Below are positions 34,161 to 45,518 of a DNA stretch of 64,000 bases, piece by piece; the first letter of the stretch is position 1, and every line of letters begins with the position of its first letter. Source of the DNA: Pleurostoma richardsiae (taxonomy: Eukaryota; Ascomycota; Sordariomycetes; Calosphaeriales; Pleurostomataceae); contig JANBVO010000004.1 of NCBI GenBank assembly GCA_030052745.1, positions 558,001 to 622,000 of the forward strand, written 5' to 3'. The position numbers and the translations under genes were made by a program. The notes below the pieces were generated by a model. It had not been told where the DNA came from. It was given only the letters and a program-made list of their open reading frames with translations, and made no database searches.

Positions 34161-37100
34161 ATGGACGCGCATATCCAGGACTTGTTCGCTAGAGGCGCCT
34201 TCCCGGAGAATTTGAACGACGAAGACCTGCCGGACATTCCTCAGGAAGGCCTTCAGGCCGCAAATGAGTCAGATTCTCTATCATAATCTAATACTGGCCC
34301 GTGTCCTAACGTTTCAGCAGGCTGAGTGACGCAGTAGAGGATGAAGGACTAGATGCGGAAGTATCGGATGCCGACTCGGAGATCCTCGAGCTGGAAGCCA
34401 ACATCAAGAAGGGCGATGCTGAACTGGCAGCCTTCATAGCCGCCCAGAAGAAGCTGCGCGTCAACAACGACTCAGAGCCGGAATCCGACTCCTCTCTCCC
34501 CCCCGTCTCAAACCGCGGCCGCCGTAAGCGTGGGCGTGGCGGCGCCAGAGGTCCTCGCAAGGCTGCGGAGCCGTCGGGCGAAATCAAATTCCGGCTTGGC
34601 CAAGCATCGATGGCATTCATGGAGGAGCGATACGACGATGCTATGGAGATCATTTTCGAGGTGATCCGCCTAAACGCAGAGACGCACCAGGCTTGGGTGC
34701 TACTGTCGTCCATCTTTCAGGAGCTAGGCAAGAACGAGGAGGCCCTTATGAGCATGGTATTTGCCGCGCACATGCGGCCCAAGGACGTCGGAGGATGGAT
34801 GGCTGCCGCGCAGTTCGCGCTTGATGACACCCAGGGTTCCCGAGAAAAAAACCTGTATACCGCAGGCCTATGCTATAGTGCAGCAATCCGCGCAAACCCG
34901 AAGTATCTGAAGGCACGTCTGGCCAAAGCCAATGTCAGTCTCGAGCAGGGCAGCTCGACGCTCGCGTTCACCGAGTACCAGCGTGTGCTGAAGCTCAGAC
35001 CTTACGATATCTCAGTCATCCGACACATGGCCGAGGCATCCTTTGAGGCCAAGGACGCGCCGAGGGCTGTACAAGCCACCATCGAAGCGTACCAGAAATG
35101 TATCACGGAGGCTCGTATGGGAGAACCTCTCCAGAACGGGGAGTTCGACTGGTCTGATCTGATCATCTATGTGGAGGCGTTCGCTTTCCTCGGTAGTTAT
35201 GGAGATGCGATCCTCGCGCTGCGCTCAGTCGCAAGGTGGCTGGTCGGCCGCCAGGATGAGCCGTTCTGGGACGACTACGAATTGGACGACAGGGAGTGGG
35301 ACAGGGAAGACGACCGTCGAAGAGAAGTAGCCGAGTTTGATCCGCACAGATACCCGGCGGGCACATACGGCTTCAGCCTCCCGCTGGACCTCCGGGCTAA
35401 GCTCGCCGTGTACCGGCTCAAGCTGGGGCATGTTGACGAGGCCATGGTGAGTCCTATCTCAATGTTGGCTTTGTTGGTCGCAGTTACTAACGGCAATATA
35501 GCGGCATCTAACATGGCTCCTCCCGGAGGATCCTGCAACTCTGGAGTTCTTTGCCGACACGCCGTTCGTCATCAAGGATGTCGCGACAGGCCTTTTCGAG
35601 AGTAGACACATCCCTATGTCTCTCAGCTACTGTGATCTGTGCAGCAAGGTTCTCTTTGAGCCCGATCCCGAGGTCCTGGTAACGCAAGGAAAATGCTACT
35701 TAGAGTTGGGCGACGAGTCCGCAGCAGAAGATTGCTTCTTGTCTGCTATTGAGCTGGACGATCATAACGTAGCCGCCCGTTATCAGCTGGCGCAGCTATA
35801 CGAGAGGGCTCAGGAGAAGGACGAAGCCTTTATTCTGATCAATGAGGCTATGGAGTTAGAGAGGCAGGCAGAAGAAGGTGCTGAGGATGACGCACAAACA
35901 GAAGGTGGTCAGAGAGCGGCGAGGCCACGAAAGCCACGAGCCCCTCGGCCGAAGAGGCCGAGAGTACCACGGCCACCATCTGCCAGGAAGCCCAGGACGA
36001 GGGTCAGGCGCCTGGGGACGGCCGCGAAGAGGAGAGAATACGAGGAGGCGGTCACGGCGAACTTCAAGGAAAAGTACAGTCTGGTGCGAGAGCTGAGATC
36101 CCGTGTTGCAAGCGGCGATAAGAACGCCATGCAGCAGTGGATGGCTGCTGCGAAGGACCTCGTTGATGACTTTAGGTCCTTCAGGGAGTTCTATCCATGG
36201 GACAAGTACTTGCAGTTCCTAGGATACGGAAGCTTCTTCCAGGAAAACGCACGTCAGCCACATGCTAAGAGCGATATGGCTGCCATGGCTGAGCGTCTCC
36301 AGCAGAGTACGTCCGAGGCGGCCCTGATCATATATAGGCACTCCCAAGAGGCAGAAAAATCGCTGACCATATTGCAGATCTTGCACCAGAAGATTCGGAA
36401 GGTCAGCTTCCCCTCCGTCGTCACGAGCATAGAGGTATCCCCTTCGACGAGTGGCTGGACCTCTTCCTGGAATACGCTATCAGCCTGGCACATACACAGC
36501 AGGCTCATGAAGCTTACCGGGTTTGCCAATCGGCACGAGACTCTATCGTCTATAAGTCGAACGACAACATGTTCCTCATCCATGTTGCATGGGCTGGTAA
36601 GTTTCGTCAGATTTACTATCTCCCCAAGACATGGGCTTATTCAGGTCCCTAGCTTGCGCCGTCTACGTTGGCGATGAAGAGACTTGCGTGGCCATGGCAC
36701 GCTTCTTCCTAAAGAACATGCACGGATCGACGGATACGTACCGTATGTTCTCGGCTCTGTGTCGCGTTTGCCAGTCGCCCGTCTCGTGGTACGCCTCGGG
36801 ACCGACTCAAAAGTTCATCATGCGGCAGATCAAAGCGATGGACCGCTGTCTACTTCACAGAGGTCAGGGAGACACAGTAGCTCAGGGTGACAAGGACGGA
36901 CCGAAGTATGATGCGCTAGATGTGTGCCTCTTGATGTTGTACGGGCACATCCTCTTCAGCTCGACCAGCTACACCTACGCCATAGGTTTGTCGACTTCCA
37001 CCCTGGATCCTACAGCTACCGCTTTGCATGGCTAATCCTGATTCCCACCTAGGCTACTTCCTCCGCGCCGTTTCCATTGACCCAGACAATCCGATGGTGA

Positions 37101-37504
37101 ACTTGAGCCTGGGCCTTGGCTACGTCCACTACTCTCTGAAGCGGCAGTCGGAGAATCGACAGTTCTTGATCACCCAAGGATTCGTGTACCTGTTCAGGTA
37201 CTACGAGAACCGGGTCAAGTCTGCAGATGTCGCCGAGCGACAGGAGGCACACTACAATCTCGCCAGGACCTACCACCTTATCGGCATCTACCACCTGGCG
37301 GCCGAGTACTACGGGCGGGTCCTTCGAGAAGGCGAGGCGATCAGGCAGCAGGGCCTGGGAGTCAACGGCGTGGACTCCGGTTCCGACCGCCGGCAGGAGG
37401 AGTTTGTGGTGGAGGCGGCGACGAACCTGCGGACGTTCTCTCTGATCAATGGCGATCTGAAGACGGCGAAACTGCTCACCGATACGTGGCTGGTGCTGCG
37501 GTAG
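34161..37504 (+). CDS. TFC4: TFIIIC TPR subunit (tau131 / Sfc4)
   Basis: A 1014-residue protein from exons 34161-34267, 34318-35446, 35502-36306, 36378-36596, 36653-36985 and 37053-37504. It is the TPR scaffold of RNA polymerase III factor TFIIIC that bridges A-box-bound tau-A to TFIIIB (Brf1/Bdp1). The N-terminus is acidic, followed by a basic patch (RGRRKRGRGGARGPRK). TPR arrays follow at about 150-310 (EIKFRLGQASMAFMEERYDD, AWVLLSSIFQELGKNEEAL) and again after the central region (VLVTQGKCYLELGDESAAED). The internal basic insert RPRKPRAPRPKRPRVPRPP (about 520) lies between arrays. Intron 1 ends in tandem CAGCAG acceptors, giving Asp-Arg or Glu at the junction. The acceptor of intron 4 (36652) was chosen because it alone restores frame. 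Confidence 0.93.
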
Positions 37505-38000
37505 ATCTGTGCGATGTGGAGGGACTTGAAGCCAGAGAACGCGTTAACGGGATGTTTGCTTTCGGATGGGCCGTGATGGCGCATGCACCTTTTAGACCGA
37601 GATATCCCATAGATGCACACTTGAAATTTTGATTCGATGCGGTTTCGATAGGCTTCGTCATGGCTTGCGAGTTGATTTTCAAGGGAAGAGATATGGAGCT
37701 ACACGATCATCCCCGTACTCTGTAAAGTACCTATGGGGTTGGGGTAATGAGGGCCTCTGTAGGCCTCTGTAACGCTAGTGAACTGACCTTCCCGTTCCAG
37801 CAATACCCTGCCGCGTAGCTCATGACGTTTTTAGGCAGTAGATTAGCGGTGCCGAATCCTACGTGATATGTCGTCAGTTGCTGTTTAAATCGAGAGCGCA
37901 CCCTGAGACATCCGCAGCTCTCCATGATTTAGTTCTAGGGCGTCGTGACGTCCAACCCTCAATTGGACTGGACTCTCTGACTACTAGCAGCGGATGCAAG
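37505..38000. other. Intergenic, promoter of the amidohydrolase gene
   Basis: About 500 bp without features. The amidohydrolase frame is open upstream to an earlier ATG at 37863, which would add 46 residues before the membrane anchor. Confidence 0.5.
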
Positions 38001-41000
38001 ATGGCCTCGCTCATGAGAGCGAAGGAGAAGGAGGAGCTCCTCCCACCACCGTACCATGAAGCAGCAGCCTACCCCAGGGTCCGCACCCGCAGGCTCCGCC
38101 GTATCTTCTCACTACCAGTCGGCCTTGCCGTGGCCCTGACACTGGCTGTCTCCTGGCTGTGCTTCCTCGTTGAGCGGGACACCCAGGGCCACCACACAAC
38201 GCGCAACAATGATGCGACTCTCCTCGCGTCCCTCCGGACGTTCGAGGCCGGTCTCGCCAAGTGCGCCGCGCTGCGGCACACCCCGGCCCGGACCGAAGCA
38301 TCATCCCGGACGTCCAACCCGCGCTGGAACCCCGTGAGCGGGCAGGACCGGACCGTCGTGCTGCGCAACGCGACGCTCTTCGACGGCGAGATCTTCGTCC
38401 CAGAGCCGGTGGACATCGTCTTCTCGCGCGGGCTAGTCGCCTCCGTCACGCCCGCCTCCGAGGAGGCGGAGGCGCCCGAGGGCGCGAAGGTGCACGACCT
38501 CGGGGGCCGGCACGTCAGCCCGGGCCTCGTGGACATGCACTCGCACCACCTGCTGGCGACCTGGCCGGGCGTGGAGCCGACGACGGAGGACGGCAACGAG
38601 ATGCACGACAAGTACGGCCCGCTGACGCCGTTCGCGCGCGCGCTGGAGGGCATGAAGCCGTACGACGGGGCGACGCGGCTGATCGCGGCGGGCGGGGTGA
38701 CGAGCAGCCTGATCATCCCGGGGTCGGCGAACATCATGGGCGGGGAGGGCGCGCCAGTCAAGAACGCGGTGCGGCCCGGCCGCAACGGCGAGTTCGTCGT
38801 CGAGGAGATGCTCCTGGAGCACGGGGTCCCGGAGGGGGAGCGCAGGCGCTACATGAAGATGGCGTGCGGGGAGAACCCGAAGAGGGTGTACGGGCACACG
38901 CGCATGGGCAACGCGTGGGAGCTGCGGTCGTGGCTGGCGAGGGCGAAGGAGCTGCTCGAGAGGCAGGACGCGTGGTGCGAGGCGGCACAGGGGTTGCGCA
39001 CCACGGAGGAGAAGGCGCGGCTCGTGGCGCGGGCCGCCGGTGGGGGGTTCCCCGAGGAGCTGGAGCTGGAGTCGACGGTGGGGATGCTGAGGGGCCGGGT
39101 GGCGATGCATAATCACTGCTACGAGCCGGAGGACATGGAGACCATGCTGCGCATCAGCCACGAGTTCGGGTTCCGCGTGCGCGCGTTCCACCACGCCCTC
39201 TCGGCGTGGCAGGTCCCGGAGATGATCAAGGAGTATGGAGAGTGAGTTGGCACACCCCTTTTTGAGGCTCAACTCCTACGTGACGACTATATGTCGGGCG
39301 ACGACTCACTCTTCGTGTCAACTTTAGGAACATCACGATCGCCACGTTCGCAGAATTCTCCCTTTACAAGGTGGAAGGGTATCAGACGAGCCTCTCTGCG
39401 GGCAAGATCCTGAACGACCACGGAGTCCCAGTGGCATACAAGTCGGTATGTGGTCTGACACTGCCTGTTCGAGGAGGCAGAGACTCATAGGATGAGCAGG
39501 ACCACTCTGAAGAACAGACAAACGCTCAGTATCTGTTGTAAGTGTCCAGGAGTCAAATTCCACACGCTCCACACCGTCTCACCCTTGTGCGCAGGCTCCA
39601 AGCAGCAGTCGGGCATTCGTTCCATCTTCCAGCAGACAAGGCGATGCAGGCAGTCACTTCGATTCCCGCCGCTGCCATTGATCTCGATGACCGGATCGGG
39701 TATGTCCGCCCGGGATACGATGCCGACATCGTCGTATGGGATGCCCACCCGCTCTCCATAGGAGCCACGCCCCGTCAGGTTTTCATCGATGGTGTAGCGA
39801 CGTTAGACCCGCTCGTGGTCGAGGAGAGCTCTGCGACGATGTCCAAGGCTTTCTCGGCGACGGAGCGCGGCGCAGAGAAGCCGGCCATGCGCGCAGTGGT
39901 ACCGGAGAGCCAGCGGCAGAGCGTATGCGAGAGCGCTAAAGTTGCAGGGAAGAAGCTCGTCATTTCAGGTATAAGGAAGTCATTCCTGGACAACGACTCG
40001 GATCTCCCGGAGGGAGCCACACAATACGGCGGCAACCACACCATTACGTTGGAGGACGGAGTTATCACTTGTTTGGGCGATTATGCCAAGTGTGGCCAGT
40101 CTTCGCTCGAAGAAGCTTCAGGGGAGGTAGTCCACATCGCCCTCAGTAATGGCCACATCAGTCCCGGGCTGACGGCGGTCACCGCCCAGCTGGGCCTGGC
40201 CGAGATCGCCACTGAGCCTTCGACTGGCGACGGCATCATCAGCCCCAAGCTCGACCCAAAGAAGGCGGAGAACGTCGACTTCGCAAAATACGGCGTAACC
40301 ATCGAGGGCAAAGGGTTCGCCAGGGCGCGCCTCGGAGGAGTGACTAGGGCAATCACTGCGCCCATGACTGCTGGCGGGCTCGTTCGCGGCGTCTCAGTTG
40401 GGGTGCGCACGGGAGTGGACAGCAACCTCCTGAACGGGGGCGTCTTCCAGCCAAATGTCGCTCTGCACGTTGCGATCGGTGAGGAGGACACCGTGAGCGA
40501 AGGTGCCATCAGCTTGGCGGTGCAGACGCTGAGGTCCATCCTGACAACCCATGGCATGGAGGAGAACGACACGGTCTACGGACTGACTGCCGCGGGCGGG
40601 TTGCCTCTGGTGGTACATGCGCAGTCTAAGGTATACCACCCACCTTCTCTCTTGATCTGTACAGATATATGATGCTGACCACTTCCGGTAGCACGACGTA
40701 CAGCAGGTGATCCTGCTGAAGAGGGACTATCCCGACGTCAAGATCGTCCTACAGGGTGGCCATGCTGCTCCTCATGTGAGACACCCACCGTACCCTTCCG
40801 CCTACTACGGGTTTGTGTCCTCCGTACTCATGGGATCTCTATAGTTCGCCAGGGAGCTTGCGAAGGCAAACATCCCCGTCATCCTGTCTGCCTTCCGCCC
40901 GGGACCACAATCGTGGTACGAGAAAGACGCGCTCCCGGGACCGCCACTGAGCCGGAGCCCGGCGAGCATCCTCAGCGAAGCTGGGGTGCTGTACGCCATC

Positions 41001-41342
41001 GCTATCGATGGGGAAGGTGAGCGAGATCCAGTCCTGGCACTGCTCACGAGGCCTGGAATGATGACATTCTTTTTGACGGAAGCTCTAGGAGATTACCGGA
41101 TCCATGACCTCGCCCTGGAGGCATCGTGGGCCGCCAAGTACGCGGGCTTGACCGAGCACCAAGCTGTCAGGCTGGTCTCTAAGAATGTGGAGGACATTCT
41201 GGGACTCAGGCCGAGCAGGGACATCGTGGTGTGGGAAGGCAACCCGCTGCAGTTCGGGACGCCTGTGCTCGCATTCCAGGAGGGCTTGCAGGAGGGCAAG
41301 CTGGAGCTGAATGCTTGCTGGCCAGATGAGCAGGACGAATGA
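38001..41342 (+). CDS. Membrane-anchored tandem amidohydrolase
   Basis: A 980-residue protein from exons 38001-39241, 39328-39445, 39500-39537, 39595-40630, 40692-40775, 40845-41016 and 41089-41342. A cytosolic tail with a PPPY motif (residues 15-18) precedes one membrane helix (about 37-57), giving a type II topology. The first half is an amidohydrolase with the metal motif VDMHSH (His180, His182), AMHNH and FHHAL, closing with DADIVVWDAHPL. The second half repeats the plan but reads ISPGLTAVTAQLG where the HxH should be, keeps VHAQ and GGH, and closes with RDIVVWEGNPL. I infer one catalytic and one degenerate domain. Exon 3 is only 38 bp. The last intron (72 bp, GTGAGC...CTAG) has no in-frame stop; splicing it gives better spacing between halves. 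Substrate unknown; a cyclic amide or peptide-like molecule is plausible. Confidence 0.87.
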
Positions 41343-44300
41343 TCGGTAAATCCCGTTAGGTGCCTGTGGAAGAGCTGCTGCAGCGATTAGGACACCTGAT
41401 TCACAAGAAATGGGAGGAGGTGGGCAGAGGACATGGCCCGTCTATTCGAGACAAATTGTCTCGGCAGGTTCAAGAGAGTATTGACAAACCCACTTGAGAT
41501 TCGTCCCTCTACACACCATCTTCTGGGAAAACTCTGTCATCGAGAGAAACTAGTCACATGCGGAGTTCCGAGAGGCTTGAGCGACTTGGCCACCTGCTAC
41601 ACACAGTTTGACTTCAAGTGGAGCATGTTGAAGCGTGTTCACCACGTTCACATTACATCTAACATTTCTCAATAGTAGAAGATGCAAGTTCCTGATCACT
41701 GCCGCCGCATAGGATATCTCGTTGCTGTTGATGGACCTGACTTGTCATAAGGCAGTTGTTACTGTATCCCTGCTTGACACGTCACACAGCATCCATGTCC
41801 AGGAATGCCTGGAGATTCCTGGGGGAGTGAAGTAGGACAGTGATGTTTGCCAGATGACAACTTGCCACGGCACGTGTGCAGCGTTCGAGCGGGACTAGAC
41901 CAGATGGGCGGGTAACCCACTCGCATAGATCCGATGGTTTAGAGGCCATACGTTGCGCAAACAATGCCATTGTGAAGGTGAGCCAGTTGAAAGGGATGAG
42001 TCAAGTCAAGTGGGTGGGTACCTTCACAACCATAGGCATGTGCTGCAATGGCGGCGGTACTTCATGCCACGCGGACAGGAGTAACTGATCATCTCTTGGG
42101 TTCTCGTCCATTCTAGGCTGTCTCGTTCTGAGACGAGGCGTCATCAGCAAGGGCCGGTCTTGCGGCCAGACTTTTCTGAGTGGTGGGCTTTGGTGTAAGT
42201 ATCTATCGGCAAAGGAGAAATGACCCTGACGGATACATACACAAGGTAGGCACCTACATAGGATGTACCTTATCTATGACGGAGAGACAGATGTGGAAAG
42301 AGGGACAAGGAGGAGGAATCTCGGCGGAGGATTACACTACTGTGTATACGGAATACACAAGTACCTCCCCTAAGGTATACACGGTGTGTTGGACGGTGTG
42401 CACACGGGGGATAGATAACGTTGAGCTTACTGAGAAATGGCGATCGGGGGATCTGGATGGATCATCGCACGTGGCGGCGGCGGCGTTTAGAGTCGTTCAG
42501 GAACAGGAAAACAGGAAAGAGCGTCCCCACCGTCCCCGTTTCGCGCCGTGCCTGCCTCCCGGGCGTCACAAGCTTAACTGAGCGATTGGCCGACAGCCCC
42601 CTTTGTGAGTTCTCGACTTCACACAAGCCGCCCGCTGCTGCTTGAGCCTCTCTGTCAGCCGCGCGCGACGGGGACCAGGCCCGGTACTGACACGATTCGA
42701 GGTGCAGGGCCTCCACCAAATAAGCAAGGGACGCTCAGTCGGACGATCGAAAACAGAACAAGACAGACAAACAGGCTGCTCAGGGGGGCGCGAAAAGTCT
42801 AAGCGTCACACATTAAGGGATGTGCCCTGATGCTACTGCAGGCGCCACCGCCGGAGAGTTGCGCGACGCAAAAAAAAACCAAACGAAACGAAACGTAGCA
42901 GGCAAAACAACAGGACGCCACCTTTTCTCAGGAAAATGGAAGGTCTGGTATTCCCGGCGGTCTTAAGCTTTACGTGATGATGGTGGCCGAGGGGGCTCTC
43001 CGAGAGGATGGGACTGTCTCTGATGGGTCTTCCAAGGACAGGACATGGCTCCGCGATGATGTCCACATTTTCCGAAACCATCGGTCCTTTCGACTGTCAG
43101 CAAGTCCAACGCCGCCTCCGTACGGGAAGCCGCCGACAAGATGATCTCGTCGACGTCAAGTCTGGACATCATGCGGGAGGACGAAGTCCTTCGCTGTTTT
43201 GACCCGAGACAAGATTAAAGGGCGTTTCAGCTGCACCCAACTACAGCTTTTTCGGGACTAACGCAAGCCCCAGGATCAACGACCTCCCTGCTGCCAATCA
43301 CAGAAACATTCCTGGGGCTAAGAAGAAGCCGATAGGCTCAAGAGGCTGGTTGATCTTCGTCCGGTAAGTTCGGCCGCTGCAGGGGGCCAGGACGGCGGGA
43401 CGCGGAATCATCTTGGGACGAAATCTCTAGACCTTATTTTCCGCACTGTAGAGGTCTGGATTCTGGAAGACTCCCGAGCTTGGACTCATCCCAAGCCCGA
43501 TACCTACTGTACCTGCTTACCTACCGTAGATCACGGCTGTTGGAAAGAGATCGGCAAGGCTGTCGCCGCATCGGTCAGAGCCCTAGGACAAGTCTCATTC
43601 TGCTGCGTACAGCATGGGGTTCACATCGTCCTGCGGAAAGGAGAGGCGCAAACTTGGCTTCGGCTTTCATTTGGGAGTAGAGCCTCTCGCCTCAGCCTCC
43701 GATGGCTTGCAACTCCTTAATTTATCCCCAGCCATAACCGTCATCCGCCCACTGTCGTTCGACTGCCCCGGGGAGATGTGCTGCAGGGTCGCGGAAACCC
43801 TGTTTCTGTATTTGGACTTTAACCGCTTCCAGCTTCTGGGAGCGCCTAATTACCCGTTCGCTCGCACTGCACTTATACATTTTAGACGGCACAAAGCAGG
43901 AGGAGGCACATTGACAATTTGATATCAGCAAGTATCCGAGCGAGCCTTTCTCGGCGGAGACATTCTAAGCAAACCCAACTCTATTCAGGACATCAGCGAT
44001 TTAGGCGTCACTGGTACCTTGAATAGCGGGGCCTTTCCAAGCTGTCAACGCCCATGTCGCTCCAGTCCAGCCGGATTCTAGTTAGCCGTTTCCGAATGGA
44101 CGCCACGATGCGACTTTCTCCTTTTCGAGGCATTTTTACGCAGTTCCCAGCAAGCCTCCCAGGAAAAGGAGGACTGGGTCGAGGCACACCTCCGAGCAAG
44201 TGCAGGGCACACCCAATGAACAGCAGCCTGGACGTCTCATCCGTCCAATGATAACTCGCCGAGTCCCCGATGCAGTATGCAGGTACAGCTTTTTTCTTGT

Positions 44301-45518
44301 CTTTCCGCTGCACAACGGCGAAGCGAGTGGGCACGGATCGAGAAACCAGGAGGAGGGCCGATGGGGAAAACTGGGAGACTTGGGAGACATCTTGCCATGT
44401 ACGACGAGTGGCTCGAGGTGGCGGCTTTCTATTAGCCAACATCTCTCAGTTGTCAGTGACAAGGCACGCGCCCAGGGCGGGAGAGCGATGGAAATAGCAG
44501 TCGAGGCCATTTATCTGGCCGCTGGCTTTTGCGTTGCCGCTTCGCTATCGAGGGGACAGAAATGTCTCCCCTACGCGCCATCCTGAGCCTCTGCACAGTG
44601 TCTCTACCTCTCCTCCCTTTTCTCAAGCACTATCGTGACCCCAGCCTCACAGTGCCTAGTGGTACCTGGCTGCAGAGGGAGCATCGTGCAGGTCCTGCAG
44701 GGGTATCACAGACGCCATGTACCTGCCTAACGGAGGTAGCCTGGACTCTGGTGATATGGTACCGAGCCCAGTGCCTGTCTTATGGCATCCACTAAGTAGA
44801 GGCAGATAGTGCGTACCACCCTGTTGTCTATCTCGAGCTATCCCGGCCCCAAGTCGCACCGTCCCTCCGCGCAGGGGCCAACATTTTAGCAACATCGATA
44901 GACGTCCCGCGCTCCACCCTTGATCCATACCACAGCACGTACACACACAGTGGCCGGGGCTCACGAAAGTTATGACCCCCAGGGATATGTGCAGATGCAG
45001 GCCAGACCATAGCTCGGCCGTCAGCTAACTAACTATCGTCAGGGTGCACCGTCAAAGGCGCCGGGGCTGAGGCAGGATGGCTGGTTTAATAGACCCTCAC
45101 TTCCTCCGTCCCATCTCTGTATCTCCCTCTCTCCTCCTCACCCTCTCTCACCCTGGGCTTTGGTCTCTCTATCGACACCGTCCGTTCCTTTCTCTTCGAG
45201 CCCTTTACGCTCCCTTTCTCAAGCTGCTGAGCACCTTCCACTCCTTAACCAAACGATCTCGTTTCTTTCTTTCTTTGAGAAACAAGACTATTTTGTCACT
45301 ATCGAGTCGAAGCCACTCTGGTGACCACGAAACCCATCCCTACATTTGAAATCCCGTTCTTCTTGGGTGCTCCGGTATCAGCATCCCACGACCTCCCCTC
45401 ATATCAAGCGAGAGAGTTCGAGTTCGACCCAGACGAGCTTGCTCAACATAACGAAACCTAGAAACCCACACCAACCAGTCGATTTATCCGTTCGATAACC
45501 GTTCGGAAAGTTGTTGTC
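41343..45518. other. 4.2 kb gene-free region
   Basis: No supported gene. Several frames of 80-145 codons (for example minus 44008-44442 and 44136-44510, plus 42180-42581) overlap each other in different frames and have no motif. From about 45080 to 45400 the plus strand is strongly pyrimidine-rich (CT blocks), the usual core promoter and leader of a highly expressed fungal gene, here the DUF1996-WSC gene. No repeat ends or transposon motifs seen. Confidence 0.55.

Noticed and set aside
13460-37504. Functional link between SEN15 and TFC4 as a tRNA-biogenesis cluster
   Set aside because: They are 20 kb apart with many unrelated genes between; co-location is most likely chance.
38261-39272. Long alternative frames on both strands of the amidohydrolase first exon
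   Set aside because: Caused by very high GC at third positions; Arg/Gly/Ala-rich products without motifs.
44008-44586. Cluster of overlapping 100-145 codon frames
   Set aside because: Frames on both strands overlap each other with no conserved motif and no splice-consistent continuation.
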